DNA from: Rhizophagus sp. LPA8_4_AMF
Taxonomy: Eukaryota > Glomeromycota > Glomeromycetes > Glomerales > Glomeraceae
Direction: 5' to 3'
Assembly (NCBI GenBank): GCA_021464525.1
Contig: JADRCO010000662.1
Coordinates: forward strand, 1 to 28,624
DNA: 28,624 nucleotides
Under the pieces are notes generated by a model. That model did not search any database. It was not told the DNA's origin and saw nothing but the letters and a program-made list of their open reading frames with translations. Shown here piece by piece: positions 1 to 10,789 of this stretch (the first letter of the stretch is position 1; each line of letters starts with the position of its first letter). Position numbers and translations under genes: made by a program.

Positions 1-1037
1 GAAGGTTGCAAAATCACTGCTGTTCAACGTAAATAAACAAATAGATCAATGAGGCTGATGTGGCACAAAATCACGTGGGGGCAGAAAAGTGTCGGTGATA
101 CTGGGGAAGATGTATAAAACAGCCACACTTTAAAACTCTACAAGATGGAATAAGTAATCAATGCTGTATATGTAGCATATTGTGAATATTAAGAAATATG
201 TAAAATATTGTCTGATACCAACTACAAAAAATTTTATTATGTAAAATTTCTATAAGAGTTAGTAATATCCATTATAGCATTTTAAAATATACATTATAAC
301 ATTAATTAATAATAATAATAATAATGTAAAAAAAGATTAATATAATAAGTTCATTCTATCTGGAGTACATTTTTTTATGTGTTAATGAGTTAAATTTCTT
401 TCTTTCATTCATTTAGCTATCTTTTTTTAGAAATTTATTTCGATTTTCCAATAATTTGAAATTCGGTTTAATTTATTATGAAACATCACGCCACACGGCC
501 ACACTTCTGTCTTCTGCGTAACTGATATCATATGACCTGTGATCAAAAATCCGTTAAATCTAGTTTTTATTTTTATCCACAAAAAAATATACTTACTCGC
601 CTTAGCTATGGATGTTGAGATTACAAAGTCCGAGTTAAATCCCTTATTACAGAGAAGTGAAAGTCTCATGACGAAAAATTGATTGTGTTGCAAAGTAGCC
701 TAGATAGCCTAAATAAAAACACATTTATTTAGCATAATGAAATCCGTCACTAAGGATATTTTGATTCATGTAGATAAACTATTAAAAAATTGGAAAACAA
801 GAACGCTATAGAGCATATTTCAATATTGCAGTAAAAGGGAAGACAGAAGCAAATGTATAGTCAATAGTACAATTTGTTATTTATAGGGGAAAGGTAGACT
901 ACCTCTTATTATGAACTATTTCACGGGGTGTTAATATGTCACTCTATGACTAAGAACTGTTAATATCGATGAAATTTAATGCAACGACGAATTCCGTGGG
1001 ATAAACATAAACTTTAGAACAGGCGGAAATAAAACTT

Positions 1038-1121
1038 CAAACATCATTTCCCGAAGAAATGAACCTCTTCAAGGAACCTTTGCAAAAGGTTTCCAACGCC
1101 CTCAACATCCGGAACAAATAA
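1038..1121 (+). repeat. Decayed coding fragment, copy A (pair with 13621-13710)
   Basis: Twenty-seven sense codons are read before TAA, including SFPEEMNLFKEPL. A related stretch at 13621 onwards reads SFPEEMIIFQEPL in the same relative frame. Several nucleotide differences between the copies are synonymous or conservative, so both probably descend from one protein-coding family. Weaker similarity extends about 150 bp upstream in both copies, for example around TGTTAATATG. The family is not recognised. Confidence 0.4.
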
Positions 1122-1913
1122 GAAGTGTATTTTTTTTCTCATCTTGTTTGGCTAATTTAATTTATAGACAATACTCATCTCTTCAAATTTATTGGTATAA
1201 TAATTTCAACACTGTAGGAACACAAAATTTATATTCGCGATAAATAACTAATTCCTCATCTGTATTATTCATTAGCTAAATACTTTCTGTACTTACATAA
1301 ACAAATGTATATTTTTATGTAGAAATATTTTACCACACATATAGTATTCGTGAAATCTGTTCTATGGATTCCTTACCGAAACTGTTTTACAAGAAAATGG
1401 AGAATTATTCATAGTTATAGATTCTTATACAACTTGTATAAATATGAAGATCGCTGCAAGGAATGTTCTCGTAATACAAGAATGTTAATAATGGAATACG
1501 GGATGGAGTCTCTGACTGAGATGATTAACAGAAAAAATCAAAATGAGTCACGTATGGAAGAGATAACAAAAATTGGAAAGAGTAACATTTCCGATGAAGA
1601 TTTGTGATCATCAAAAATACTTGGATTTTTATTCAGGGAGATACAGTAATATTACGCTACTTATACAGAAAGTTTTGGATTGATAAATTTAGCAAAGAGC
1701 ACTCATGGCGCAGTAGAACGTGATTTATTTGTTCACTGTCTCGTCACATGACTTTTTAACGAGCGTCATGACTGCGGAAATAATTATCTGCAAAATTACC
1801 TGGATACGTTCTTTCGACTAGTAATAGTAAACAAAAACATTAAGTTGGTAGTACAGTACTCACAATAGTAATTTATCTTCATGAAACATATTACATTTCC
1901 ACACTTAGTCAAA

Positions 1914-1978
1914 TACGGTCAACCGTACGACCAATAATTCTCCGTTTTTAATAAATACTCATGATGAGTACTCATCAT
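1914..1978. promoter_or_regulatory. Two small palindromes upstream of the CRN relic
   Basis: TACGGT-CA-ACCGTA occupies 1914-1927, giving inverted CGG/CCG half-sites. A perfect 18-bp palindrome, ATGATGAGTACTCATCAT, occupies 1961-1978. They lie about 230-300 bp before the CRN start codon and could be sites for dimeric regulators; the CGG/CCG form resembles sites of fungal Zn2Cys6 factors. This is only suggestive: short palindromes arise by chance in AT-rich DNA. Confidence 0.25.
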
Positions 1979-2102
1979 ATTAATCATTTCTTTCGTACTG
2001 ATAAATTCTATCTTTTCGAAGTACCTATATCGTCATTATAAGCCACTGATCAAGAGTCTATTTTATTATTAATCATGATGAATTCAGAAAGGTTTTTACA
2101 AG

Positions 2103-2209
2103 TATATATATACCCTCAAACTTTTTCAAGTTTCTCAAAACTTCTTTCTCTCTAAAAAATACTTCTCTCTCTAAAATTCGTTTTATCTCTTTACAGAAAA
2201 ATATTCAAC
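2103..2209 (+). promoter_or_regulatory. Probable core promoter and 5' leader of the CRN relic
   Basis: A TATA run (TATATATATA, 2103-2112) lies about 100 bp before the ATG at 2210. It is followed by a pyrimidine-rich leader in which the motif CTTCTCTCTCTAAAA occurs in two near copies (about 2143-2175). This TATA-plus-CT-tract arrangement is typical of fungal promoters. It suggests that the header exon may still be transcribed although the downstream gene is broken. Confidence 0.4.
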
Positions 2210-2618
2210 ATGTGCTTTTCCTTAAATTGTTTACTTCTAGGCGAGAAATCTAGAAATTGTTTCTCGGTTATTATTGGCGCAGCCATCGTTGTTTCTAATA
2301 ATAATATCAACCATGAGAATATTCAAATTTCGCATATCAAGTCTCTTGTCTTTGATGAAATAAGTGACAAACTTAAATCACTTAATATTAACAATTCTGC
2401 CAGTCTGGAACTTTGGAAGGTCGATGGTAAAAAGGTTGAAAATAACGAAAATAAACTCGAAGGATTTTCTACCAAAGATGACATTAAAAATGATCTTGGA
2501 GGCGAGTATATGGAGCCTAAACACTTTCTTAGCAGATATTTTACTGAGGATAATTTTAAAACCGAAATAATCGATAAGGAGGCAATTCACATTATCGTGC
2601 AAGTGCCCGCCTCTACTG
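2210..2618 (+). pseudogene. CRN N-terminal header exon (ubiquitin-like), open
   Basis: This first exon is intact for 136 codons and ends with ACTG before a consensus donor GTAAGT at 2619. It contains SLELWKVDGKKVE, the glomeromycete counterpart of the oomycete LFLAK region, then an acidic and charged stretch, then IHIIVQVPAS, equivalent to the HVLVxxP motif that ends CRN headers. This header is thought to direct translocation or nuclear delivery in oomycete CRNs; its role in the fungal proteins is less clear. No classical signal peptide is convincing. It is the best-preserved 5' part of the relic and could give a truncated protein of about 140 residues. Confidence 0.7.
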
Positions 2619-3779
2619 GTAAGTGTCTCCCAATGTTTTACCTCTCGAACAAGAAATTTTATGATGATAACTTATTCCATTTCTTATTCACTTTCTTTGA
2701 CAGTCGTGCGCGAAATGTCAATACTAGGTATAAAGATATTGTCTTTTAACTTTCGTACTAAATGCATTTTAGTCACGTTACTTCTTACTTTGTATTATAT
2801 AGGAGGTCTTGGAGGAACAATTCACAAAGGACAGGAAGCAGGCTCCTTCTATGAAGGCGTTGATCTTAATAGTGCTACCATATGCAAGAGAGAACCAACT
2901 ATTAGCAAACTGCTTGAAATGTCTGCTTAAAGAACAAAATTATTCTAATTCGGTCACCACCAATGACTGGAAAAACATCTCTTGGGCAACTATTTGAAGA
3001 TAAATTGCTCAAATTAGATGAAGTGCAGAATGGATCGGCTTGTGTTTTTCGTATGTCATTGGTATGGATGCAAAAGTATACTAGTCCATGAACATTTTCG
3101 AAAGAATTTGAAAGGCTTATGAAGATGAGTTGGGATGATTTTCTTGAACAATGTGATCATAAAAAAGTATATTTGATTATCAATGAAGTGCAAAAAATAT
3201 AATAGACATGAGTATCTTGGGGTTATTTTTTGCTATTACAAGGTTCCATTTAAATATTATGATGATGGCATACAAAGTAATTTCCCTTTTAAGATACCAG
3301 CAGTTCCTCAGTTTGTTCATCTACCCCTTCATCATTCTTATTCATTTATATAGCTAGGCTCTTTTAAGTATATTTTAGCAAGACTTCTGTTTTTTCGGTT
3401 AAATTGTTTGGTTATAAAAAATCCGGTCACATGAGTACAGAATTTTTTTTACCCTAATATCAAGAAAAAAATTAATTTGTTAGTATTGCATTGCATGTAT
3501 TACTTTGATGACAAGTTGATAAAAGATGAAATTCCATATCTTTTTGAATATGTGTCTGCCATAACAGCTTACTATGAATCACATTGCCGAACGTTATACT
3601 AAAAAAGAGAGCAATTCTCTATCTTTTAGTGATATTTTTTCTTTTCTAAAGTCTCATGATTTTAACGATCACATCAAGGTAATGTGTCATATTTTTGTAT
3701 TAATTCTAATAACTAATATATTTACTAAACAATTATAATGTACTTTTCCAGAATGCTTGTGCATCTTGTCGAGCTTTGA

Positions 3780-4545
3780 AAAATTGTTGATTTTGTACTC
3801 TTTAGAAAAGGGGGTCTTCCTTATAATTTGAAAGACATTCCATATGGTGGCCGACTTCTTAGAACAAATATACTTGTTGATACAAGTTCAAAACAATCAG
3901 ACACTGCACTACTCGATTTTCCAGCACCATTACTCCGAATGACATACCTTCAATCCTGTCTTGGTGGAACAAGCCGATCTAAATCACCTTCTAGTGATTT
4001 TCGTGAATTTATCAAATTAGTATTTGCAAAAATGAATCCAAATATATTACTAAAAAGTAAAGGCACAGGTACAGATGGTCGCCTTCTTGAGCGCGTATGG
4101 CAGATGGAATTTTACCGTGCCTCAATGCAAGTTTTACGTGAGGGTAATTATGCTTCTGTAGATGTTGGAGCATGCTTTGTATCATTAGGTTACATAGACT
4201 TCTACATAAACGATGAGAAAAAGTGGGCGATTGAATTATTAAGAGATGGAAATGGACTGCTAGAACATCAACAAAGGTTTAAAGGTAGATATCCCTATTC
4301 TCAAAAGTGCGAAAAAGTGGGCACTTATTGATATTCGTCATGATGAAATGAAAGCTCCAGAGCCAGAAAACCGTGGAGTACATGATATTTATGTCCTCTG
4401 TGGCGAAAATTTTGAATTCGTCAAGTTAATGTATCCTGATGAATCTGAAGAAATTGTTCGATTATTGGGCGAAGAAGATGATTTAATTGGATATGATGTC
4501 TCATATTTTTTAGAAGAAGAGATGATGAAAATAGGTATCAAATGA
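3780..4545 (+). pseudogene. CRN C-terminal REase-like nuclease region, one frame break
   Basis: The frame opens at 3780 after a TGA at 3777 and runs to 4331. A second frame carries the end of the protein to the TAA-less stop TGA at 4543-4545. The frames hand over near 4292-4296, where a single extra base would explain the shift. Residues typical of the restriction-endonuclease-like domain of CRNs are visible: a helix with GRLLERVWQMEFY, GYIDFYI (acidic residue on a strand), WAIELLRDG and LLEHQQRF. The last part is acidic and ends in EEEMMKIGIK. The near-complete preservation contrasts with the shredded NTPase part upstream, which fits recent decay. The nuclease assignment rests on family knowledge. 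Confidence 0.65.
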
Positions 4546-5743
4546 TTCGATTATATGCTGAAATTACTTAATTTTGAACAGCATCTTTGCTAGTCTGCTA
4601 CACTAAGAACAATATTGCTGTGTCAGATCACGTCCAGATGAGTTATTACAGCTACTAGTAATACAATTCACTTGCGGACAGATATCTTGTTCACACATAA
4701 TATCATTAATCTTGGTGACCTATTAGTAGAAATAATTACAAGTTAAAATGTTATTACGTGATTACATATAGATAGCAAAGTTAATGATATACCTTTGAAA
4801 AAAATATACGAATAATATTCTGATAGTTAATTTAGTGAATAAGTGTATATATTATTATATTCGTTAGTCCATGAACATAGTCCTCTGTAATTATTATTGT
4901 CCACAATTGCTGCGTTTTCTATTTTTTCTTCAGAAGAAAATAAATAATAGGCTACATCGTATATCACATAATCATTGCTTCGTTCCAACCAATTTCTTTA
5001 GTGGAACCACGTTCTATCTAAAAATATTAAACTATCTAGTAAACGCAAACCCTCCTGTGATTTGAATAACATACCCTGAAAGGATATGCATTCCAGGTAT
5101 CGTTATATTAGTTAGATACGTTGTATTATATATAAGCTTGTTCTTTCTGTATTTGTTATCTAGTAAATAAAACGAAATTTATATTTGCGAATTATAACAA
5201 AAAAAATCAAAATTGAAAATACGTGATGCAGATATAAAAACAAGCGAAGTGTGAAATAAAAAGTAAGATCAGATATGATAGATCGCAAATCAATTTTTCG
5301 TTATTCTTTTTTATAAACTTTACGATGTCTTTATAGACTCATTAATATTTGATATTGTTAGTGATGCTAAAACGTTTTCAGTCAATTCCGTGGCAAGGAC
5401 GTAAAGCATTTACCCGCCAATACTAGTATAGAACTTGCATCGAAATATAGATCTGGGAATAATTAAGAAAATAGTATCATGCCCATACTCCTATTTCTGA
5501 AATAAATTCGGATCTTGGCGTATGTAAATACGAAAAAAGTTAGCATAATCACTCAAGCAATGAGACATTAATCAACAGAAGCAAATGAAGACCAACATAA
5601 TTATTATATTATTGAGTCATATTAAAATTTGTAAACATATAAAAAATAATAAATAATATAACTAGAATTCACCAATAAATTTTGATGACATTAAATAAAT
5701 TATAAATACAACGATATAAATACAAAAAATTAATATAAAATAG
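4546..5743. other. Intergenic region between CRN relic and phospholipase D
   Basis: Low-GC sequence with no supportable gene. The open frame at 4871-5065 (+) has no recognisable features and unlikely composition. This stretch should hold the 3' flanks of the CRN relic and, close to 5744, of the phospholipase D gene, which converge here. I see no repeats beyond short A/T runs. Confidence 0.5.
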
Positions 5744-8700
5744 TTATGTAAATATTTCAAAAGGAGTAACAGCGTTTGAAATTATACTTCCAAATAAATT
5801 TTCTTGATTCAGAAATTGTGTAGGGAATACTACTAGATGTCCACGAATATTTTTTAATTTTTCTTCTACTTCTTCTTTTGTTGCTTCAGAATTTGCTACA
5901 TGGCCTGTTGGTACTTTTGCAGGATCAGGAACAAATTTCTTATATTGATCCCAATTAATAACTATAATAAAAAATAAGTTAAAAATTATTATTTTTTATT
6001 AAGGAAAAAAAATGACAACTCACCATTATCATCAGGTACACATCTAAATACAGAACGATAAGTTTCAGTATTATTACGTGCGACAGATTGCCAATAATCA
6101 TAAAATTCATCCGAAAGTGGGTCCATAACAATTAAATCTTCTTTTGTAGGATGCTTAGGTTTCTTGGGAGGATAAAATGAAGCAGGGTCATCTAATATTG
6201 ATGTGACTGGCTTTTCTTCCTCAACTGTTAAGTCATACAATATTTCTGGTTTTATTGGTGGTAAACAACTTTTTGTAATTGAAGAATGATCTTGTGTTTC
6301 AAGTAATCCAAGATGCTCTTTATATAAACTGCTCCGCAATGTATATGCAAATTTGGATGCCTGATACTATATTTCAAAAATAATAGTATTATTCTTTAAT
6401 ATCTGATATTTTTTTAAAAAATATATGTTATTATTTATTTACCGGCTTTCCATCCATACGTGTATCAACTTTCTTATTATCTTTAATAATTATAGCAATC
6501 TCCGAGTCACGATTTCCAAGTTGAGACCTGTCATTTAAATTAGCTATATAAAAGATAGGCCATAGGCCAAACCAAATTAATTATTAGTTACATGAAATGC
6601 AACTTAGAAGCTATAACTAATATACCACTCTTTAGTTAAAATGTTGCCGATATTTTTATATTAAAAATCTTTGATAGAAATTTTCTTACCTGAACCAATA
6701 ATAACATAACGATCATCAACAATCATTAATTTACTATGTATATAAATTTCTTCTGTAAAATGCTTAGGAACAACTGGCTCTCCTACTTTTTCATCGGAAA
6801 ATGAAACTTTTGAAAAACGTGATTCTTTATCATTTTCACTTTTACTTTCGTTATCAAATGGTACTTCTGGTTGCTTTGATTCAGTTAAATTTTGATTTTT
6901 ATCCAATGATTTACTAGAAGTTAGTGTTGAATTATCTTCTGATGATCTTTCTTGATTTTGTTTTTCTCTCTTTGCTTTTAAAGACAATAATGACTTCTTT
7001 GATTTAAGTGATTTATTTTCACCCTTATTATTAACATGATGTACTTTATCATATCCACGTAATGAGTAAAAGGTAATATATTTCTCTGGATTAATTCCTG
7101 CATCACTTAATTTTTCTAAAATTCCTTTTCCACCACGACATATTGACATATATTGCCAATGCATCACCATGCTAAAAAATATATATATATATTTGAGAAA
7201 AAGTATACTCATTATAATATGCATTTATAAAGAAATCACTTACCGAATTGTTCCAGCATCGCTTGAATTTAAATCAGACTCAAATGATGGTAATAAAGGC
7301 ATAATTACAATAATACGGAATTTTTCATTATTTTCGTGTGCTTTTTTAATTCTTTCAACAATAAACTAAAAATAATTACATTTTAATTAAAAGGTTAACA
7401 CATTAGAATATTAATAATAAAATGACTTACCTCGCCTATCCTATTCTTGATAACGTATTTTGGATCATTTTCTGTAGTTGTAACTAAAATATGAAAAGAA
7501 TATTAGAATTTCAATTTTAAATTTAATAATATCACTTATAAACTTACTAAAAAATTGATTCTCAATGTAAATAAAATGTTTCGAAGTTCTAATCAAATGA
7601 CAATATGCATTATATATGGAGCTCTATAAAATCAATAAATTAAATCAATAAATAATTTATATATTTTTTTTAAGGAAAAAAAATTAATGAATACCTCAAG
7701 TTCGATTCCACTACTCCAATATGCACTGCTCCTTAATAATTGTACATCACATGTTCCTTAATCAATAAAATAGGTTAAGAAAATTTAAGGTAATCTTATA
7801 TAAAATTCCCATGTAAAATTTACCTCTGAATTTACTTTCATCACGTGTACTAACGTATTCTCCTTTTGGAGTTAAAAAAGGAAATTTATCTTTATCATAA
7901 GCTTTCTCATCTTTAATAAAATTCCATCTTTGGACAAAATGTCTTGCCACATCTCTCGCTGGTGGTCCAACCTAAAAATAAATTAATATAAAATTTGTTC
8001 GGTTAAATTTTTAATATTTAAAAGGATTTAAATCTTAATTTATTGATATACTTACCATTCCTAAAAAAAAAAAAAAAAAAAATATTTTTTAATACAAAAT
8101 TTTAAATTTCATATGTAATTACAATGCATTAAATCCTATATATACCTATTGAAATGTCATGCCATGGCATACGAGGAGCAAGTGATTTATCAACCAGCGA
8201 AGTTCCATAATCAACAACTAAAAAAAAGAAAAGGAATCAATAAAATAATATTAATCAAATATTGGACGCAGTTAATTCTTACCATTCTGAAAATCTTTTA
8301 TTCTCGGATTAGAATAATCCTGACCTGGCCATATTGTGGGTTGTTTAAAACTATCCGGACACCAATCAGCTAATTCATGATTGTGTGTATCATAACGGCC
8401 AAAGCATAAATCTAATCCTCCGATAAATGCAATACGACAATCAACAACTACTATTTTCTAATAAAACAAAGATTATTTAGGTAAATATTATTAATTTCAG
8501 GATTCGGCATAAATTAAAGGAATCAAAATACCTCATGATGCTAAAATTTGAAAATTAAACAAAAAATTAATAAATAATTGTATGTGTATTTAATATATAA
8601 TTAAAAATAATTAAAAAACTTACAGCCCAAAACATCGTACCCTCAGGTCCATGATCTGGATGTCTTTGAACTGTAAAAAGTTAATTGATATTGCAAAATT

Positions 8701-10789
8701 TTATCAATCCATTTAATAAATTTCCCAAAATACCTTTAATATTTTTATGAAGTTCCTGTAATGTTTTCTTTGTATGATATGAATCCAGAGTTAAAGAATA
8801 TCTAACTTCCTTGTAAACAACAATATAAATCATCACACCTTCTTCAGCTTTTCTTTTAAGCAGTCTATCTAATCGAAACTCTTCATTTTCTGATGGAGGA
8901 CGACGAAGATACTTTACAAGTATAAAACTTTTTAGTTTTATTTGACAAATACAATATTAGAAAGTTCCTAGAAAACTTACCAGTTCTGGTGATAACCACC
9001 AATCTTCGATATAAATTTCAGATTTAGCTGCTAAGATGGCCTCAGATACAGCAAAGAAATAATCTTTACCATCTACATACCATTTAACTTTTGTATTCTC
9101 TCTAATAGGTGCATAAGAATCAAATCTATGTTGTTTAATCCAGGGAGAAGATTGCATAATTCTTTCAATGCTTTCTAAAAGTTCATTCAATTTACGTGAA
9201 TCACCTTTAAGTTCAATCCTCCGTGAACTATTTTCTATCTTAACGTGGTCATGAAGTTTTAATTTTAATACACGATCGACTGTACTTTGCAAAGTAAGTT
9301 TATTGCACTTAAAATGCTTGTCAAGAAGGAAAACATCTGATGGTGTTAACGAACTCATATGTGAAATAAATGCTATATATGAATCACGAACGACTACCCA
9401 TTCGGTTATCCATTTCGAACTCCTAAAAGAACACATAGGTGTATAGAATCTATCAACTTTATTCGCAAAATAACCTTCATTTCCCTTCCAGCCCATGTCT
9501 CTTGTTATAGAAATAGCACTAAGCTCCAAGAATTCATTGAGCTCATAAGAAACATGCATATTTAATGTTCTAATTAATTTAATTAGATAATTCTCCAACT
9601 GTTTCCTTCTTTCAAGAGCTGCAGCTTGTTGACGTTCGTGTCGTACTTGGGGTGAGTGAAAAAACGATTTAAACCATTTATAAAGACTACTTGGTATCTT
9701 TGGTATAAAAGGCAAGTCATTCCTTTGTTTTAAACTGAAATAAAGTAAAACAAAGTCAAATCCCGTTCTTTTAATAACCCATTTAATATCTCCATATTCT
9801 AATTCAATTCTAAATATGGTTTGTACATTATAATTACTTTCATCTTTTTGTGAGTCTGTAATTGCAAGCTAAAAAAAAAATTAAAATTCAATAAGTAAAC
9901 ATTTTTATTGTTAAAATATAAAAAAGTAATAGTTAATACCTTCAAAGCATCAAATAAGATAAATGGCTATAAATAAAATGAATTGTCAGTTATTGGTTGC
10001 TTAAGTTTAAATTTATTAAAATAAAATTCAGTTTAATTACCGCTTTATGTCCTTTATTATCTCTTCGAGCCCATAAATAAGGTACAATAATCGGAGTTGG
10101 AAATGTAAGAACCCCTAAATTACCAGTATCCCTTAAATGTTTTCTATCAGATGAACTGATAACGCTATTAATTCTTGACATAGCAAGTGCTTTCCGAACA
10201 CGTCTGTGAAATAGGTTTTTCGTATCTTTCACTTAAAATTATCAAAATTATAATCAATACATATACACAAAAAAAATCATATATATATATATGTATATAC
10301 ATTATAACAAGAATAATTAAACTTACCTTGTTCTTCGAGTTGTTGTTTTATTTGATTAGATGGTCCAGCTTCTTCACTAATTAAATCCGAGTCGGGTTGA
10401 CTGCTTTGTCTTATAAAATCAGGTTTTTCTGGATGATGTTCTTCAATGTATGGAGCAGATAATTGATCATCTGAAGGTCCTGACGCATATTCTAATGGTT
10501 TGGATTTTCGACGTCTTTGTTGTTTGTTCGGGTCAGTATTACGACGACGACGGCGGGGTTGATTCGTAGAATTTCCTTTCGTATTGAAGATATTTGATAA
10601 TATAGATTGTTGCCAATAAGATTGTTCATCTTCATTATCCGATTCATTTTTAGTAGATGAATCATTTTTATCGTCTTTATTTTGATTAAATAATGCGAGT
10701 GTTTTATTGGATAGTTGTACTAATACATTGCTATCAGAAGATTCAATATTATCATTTGTCGAGTCATTGGATGTTAAAGGATCAGACAT
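5744..10789 (-). CDS. SPO14: Phospholipase D1 (PX-PH-HKD), 19 exons
   Basis: The enzyme hydrolyses phosphatidylcholine to phosphatidic acid and choline at membranes, in signalling and vesicle traffic. By reading splice sites I obtain complement(join(5744..5961, 6024..6366, 6443..6543, 6690..7171, 7244..7365, 7431..7483, 7548..7623, 7695..7756, 7824..7971, 8056..8060, 8146..8217, 8283..8457, 8532..8540, 8624..8670, 8734..8911, 8981..9868, 9940..9966, 10041..10231, 10327..10789)), 3660 nt and 1219 aa, with all phases consistent. The N-terminus is Ser/Asn-rich with an Arg cluster. A PX-like region follows (about 170-360), then a PH-like region (about 375-490). HKD1 is H600-x-K602-x4-D607, PRMPWHDI is at 674-681, and HKD2 is H984-x-K986-x4-D991, followed by GSANLNDRS. 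A Ser/Lys-rich insert of about 100 residues lies at 880-978. Acceptors AAG occur in introns 1, 4 and 11. No defect is seen. The symbol follows the yeast orthologue. Confidence 0.93.
8056..8060 (-). other. 5-nt microexon in phospholipase D
   Basis: On the minus strand a long T-run leads to TTTTAG|GAATG|GTAAGT. The five bases complete a Gly codon begun in the previous exon (residue 684) and supply Met685. Skipping it would put the following exon ([11 protein letters not shown]) out of frame. With it, the spacing between MPWHD and ARDVARHF is nine residues, the same as I recall for human PLD1. Confidence 0.8.
8532..8540 (-). other. 9-nt microexon inside HKD1 of phospholipase D
   Basis: On the minus strand the sequence reads TTTTAG|CATCATGAG|GTATTT, giving His-His-Glu in phase 0. 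The previous exon ends in Trp-Ala (donor GTAAGT) and the next begins with Lys-Ile-Val-Val-Val-Asp. Only with this exon is the catalytic H-x-K-x4-D motif complete. The exon thus supplies the catalytic histidine. Confidence 0.85.

Larger units (their letters stand above)
1..2209. other. Intergenic region upstream of the CRN relic
   Basis: No gene can be supported here. The stretch is AT-rich and all reading frames are short. A TATAAAA box lies at about 111-117 and an E-box-like CACGTG at about 73-78, but no convincing coding sequence follows them. A decayed coding fragment sits at 1038-1121. An open stretch at 1350-1607 (+) looks like a protein (charged, with Cys residues), but it has no ATG at its 5' end and no recognisable family, so it may be another relic. 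Confidence 0.5.
2210..4545 (+). pseudogene. Crinkler (CRN)-family gene relic: header, NTPase and REase-like parts
   Basis: This is a decayed Crinkler-type gene. CRN proteins are nuclear-acting effector-like proteins known from oomycetes, chytrids and Rhizophagus. Visible in order: an ubiquitin-like header (2210-2618); a short spliced segment at 2704-2727; fragments with a P-loop (PPMTGKTSL, about 2960) and a Walker-B-like LIINEVQ ending at 3202; a shifted fragment with IPAVPQFVHL near 3297; and a REase-like C-terminal region (3780-4545) ending in a natural stop. Good GT-AG introns remain (donor GTAAGT at 2619, acceptor ending 2703; donor after 3679, acceptor before AATGCTTG near 3753). Breaks include a TGA at 3089-3091 where the same frame continues on both sides, a TAA at 3200, frame changes near 2806, 2850, 2930 and 3777, and one near 4294. 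The Walker B aspartate is Asn. I am confident of the family and fairly confident that it is non-functional as a whole. Confidence 0.75.

Noticed and set aside
427-693. 88-codon open frame on the minus strand
   Set aside because: No family, no ATG context or splice support, A/T-driven composition; probably a chance frame.
1350-1607. 85-codon open frame on the plus strand
   Set aside because: Begins at GTG, no recognisable domain, no upstream exon found; mentioned only as a possible relic.
1704-1716. tRNA A-box-like TGGCGCAGTAG
   Set aside because: No B box (GGTTCRANNCC) within reach and no cloverleaf pairing, so not a tRNA gene.
4871-5065. 64-codon open frame on the plus strand
   Set aside because: Low-complexity hydrophobic/aromatic composition expected from A/T-rich DNA; no supporting signals.
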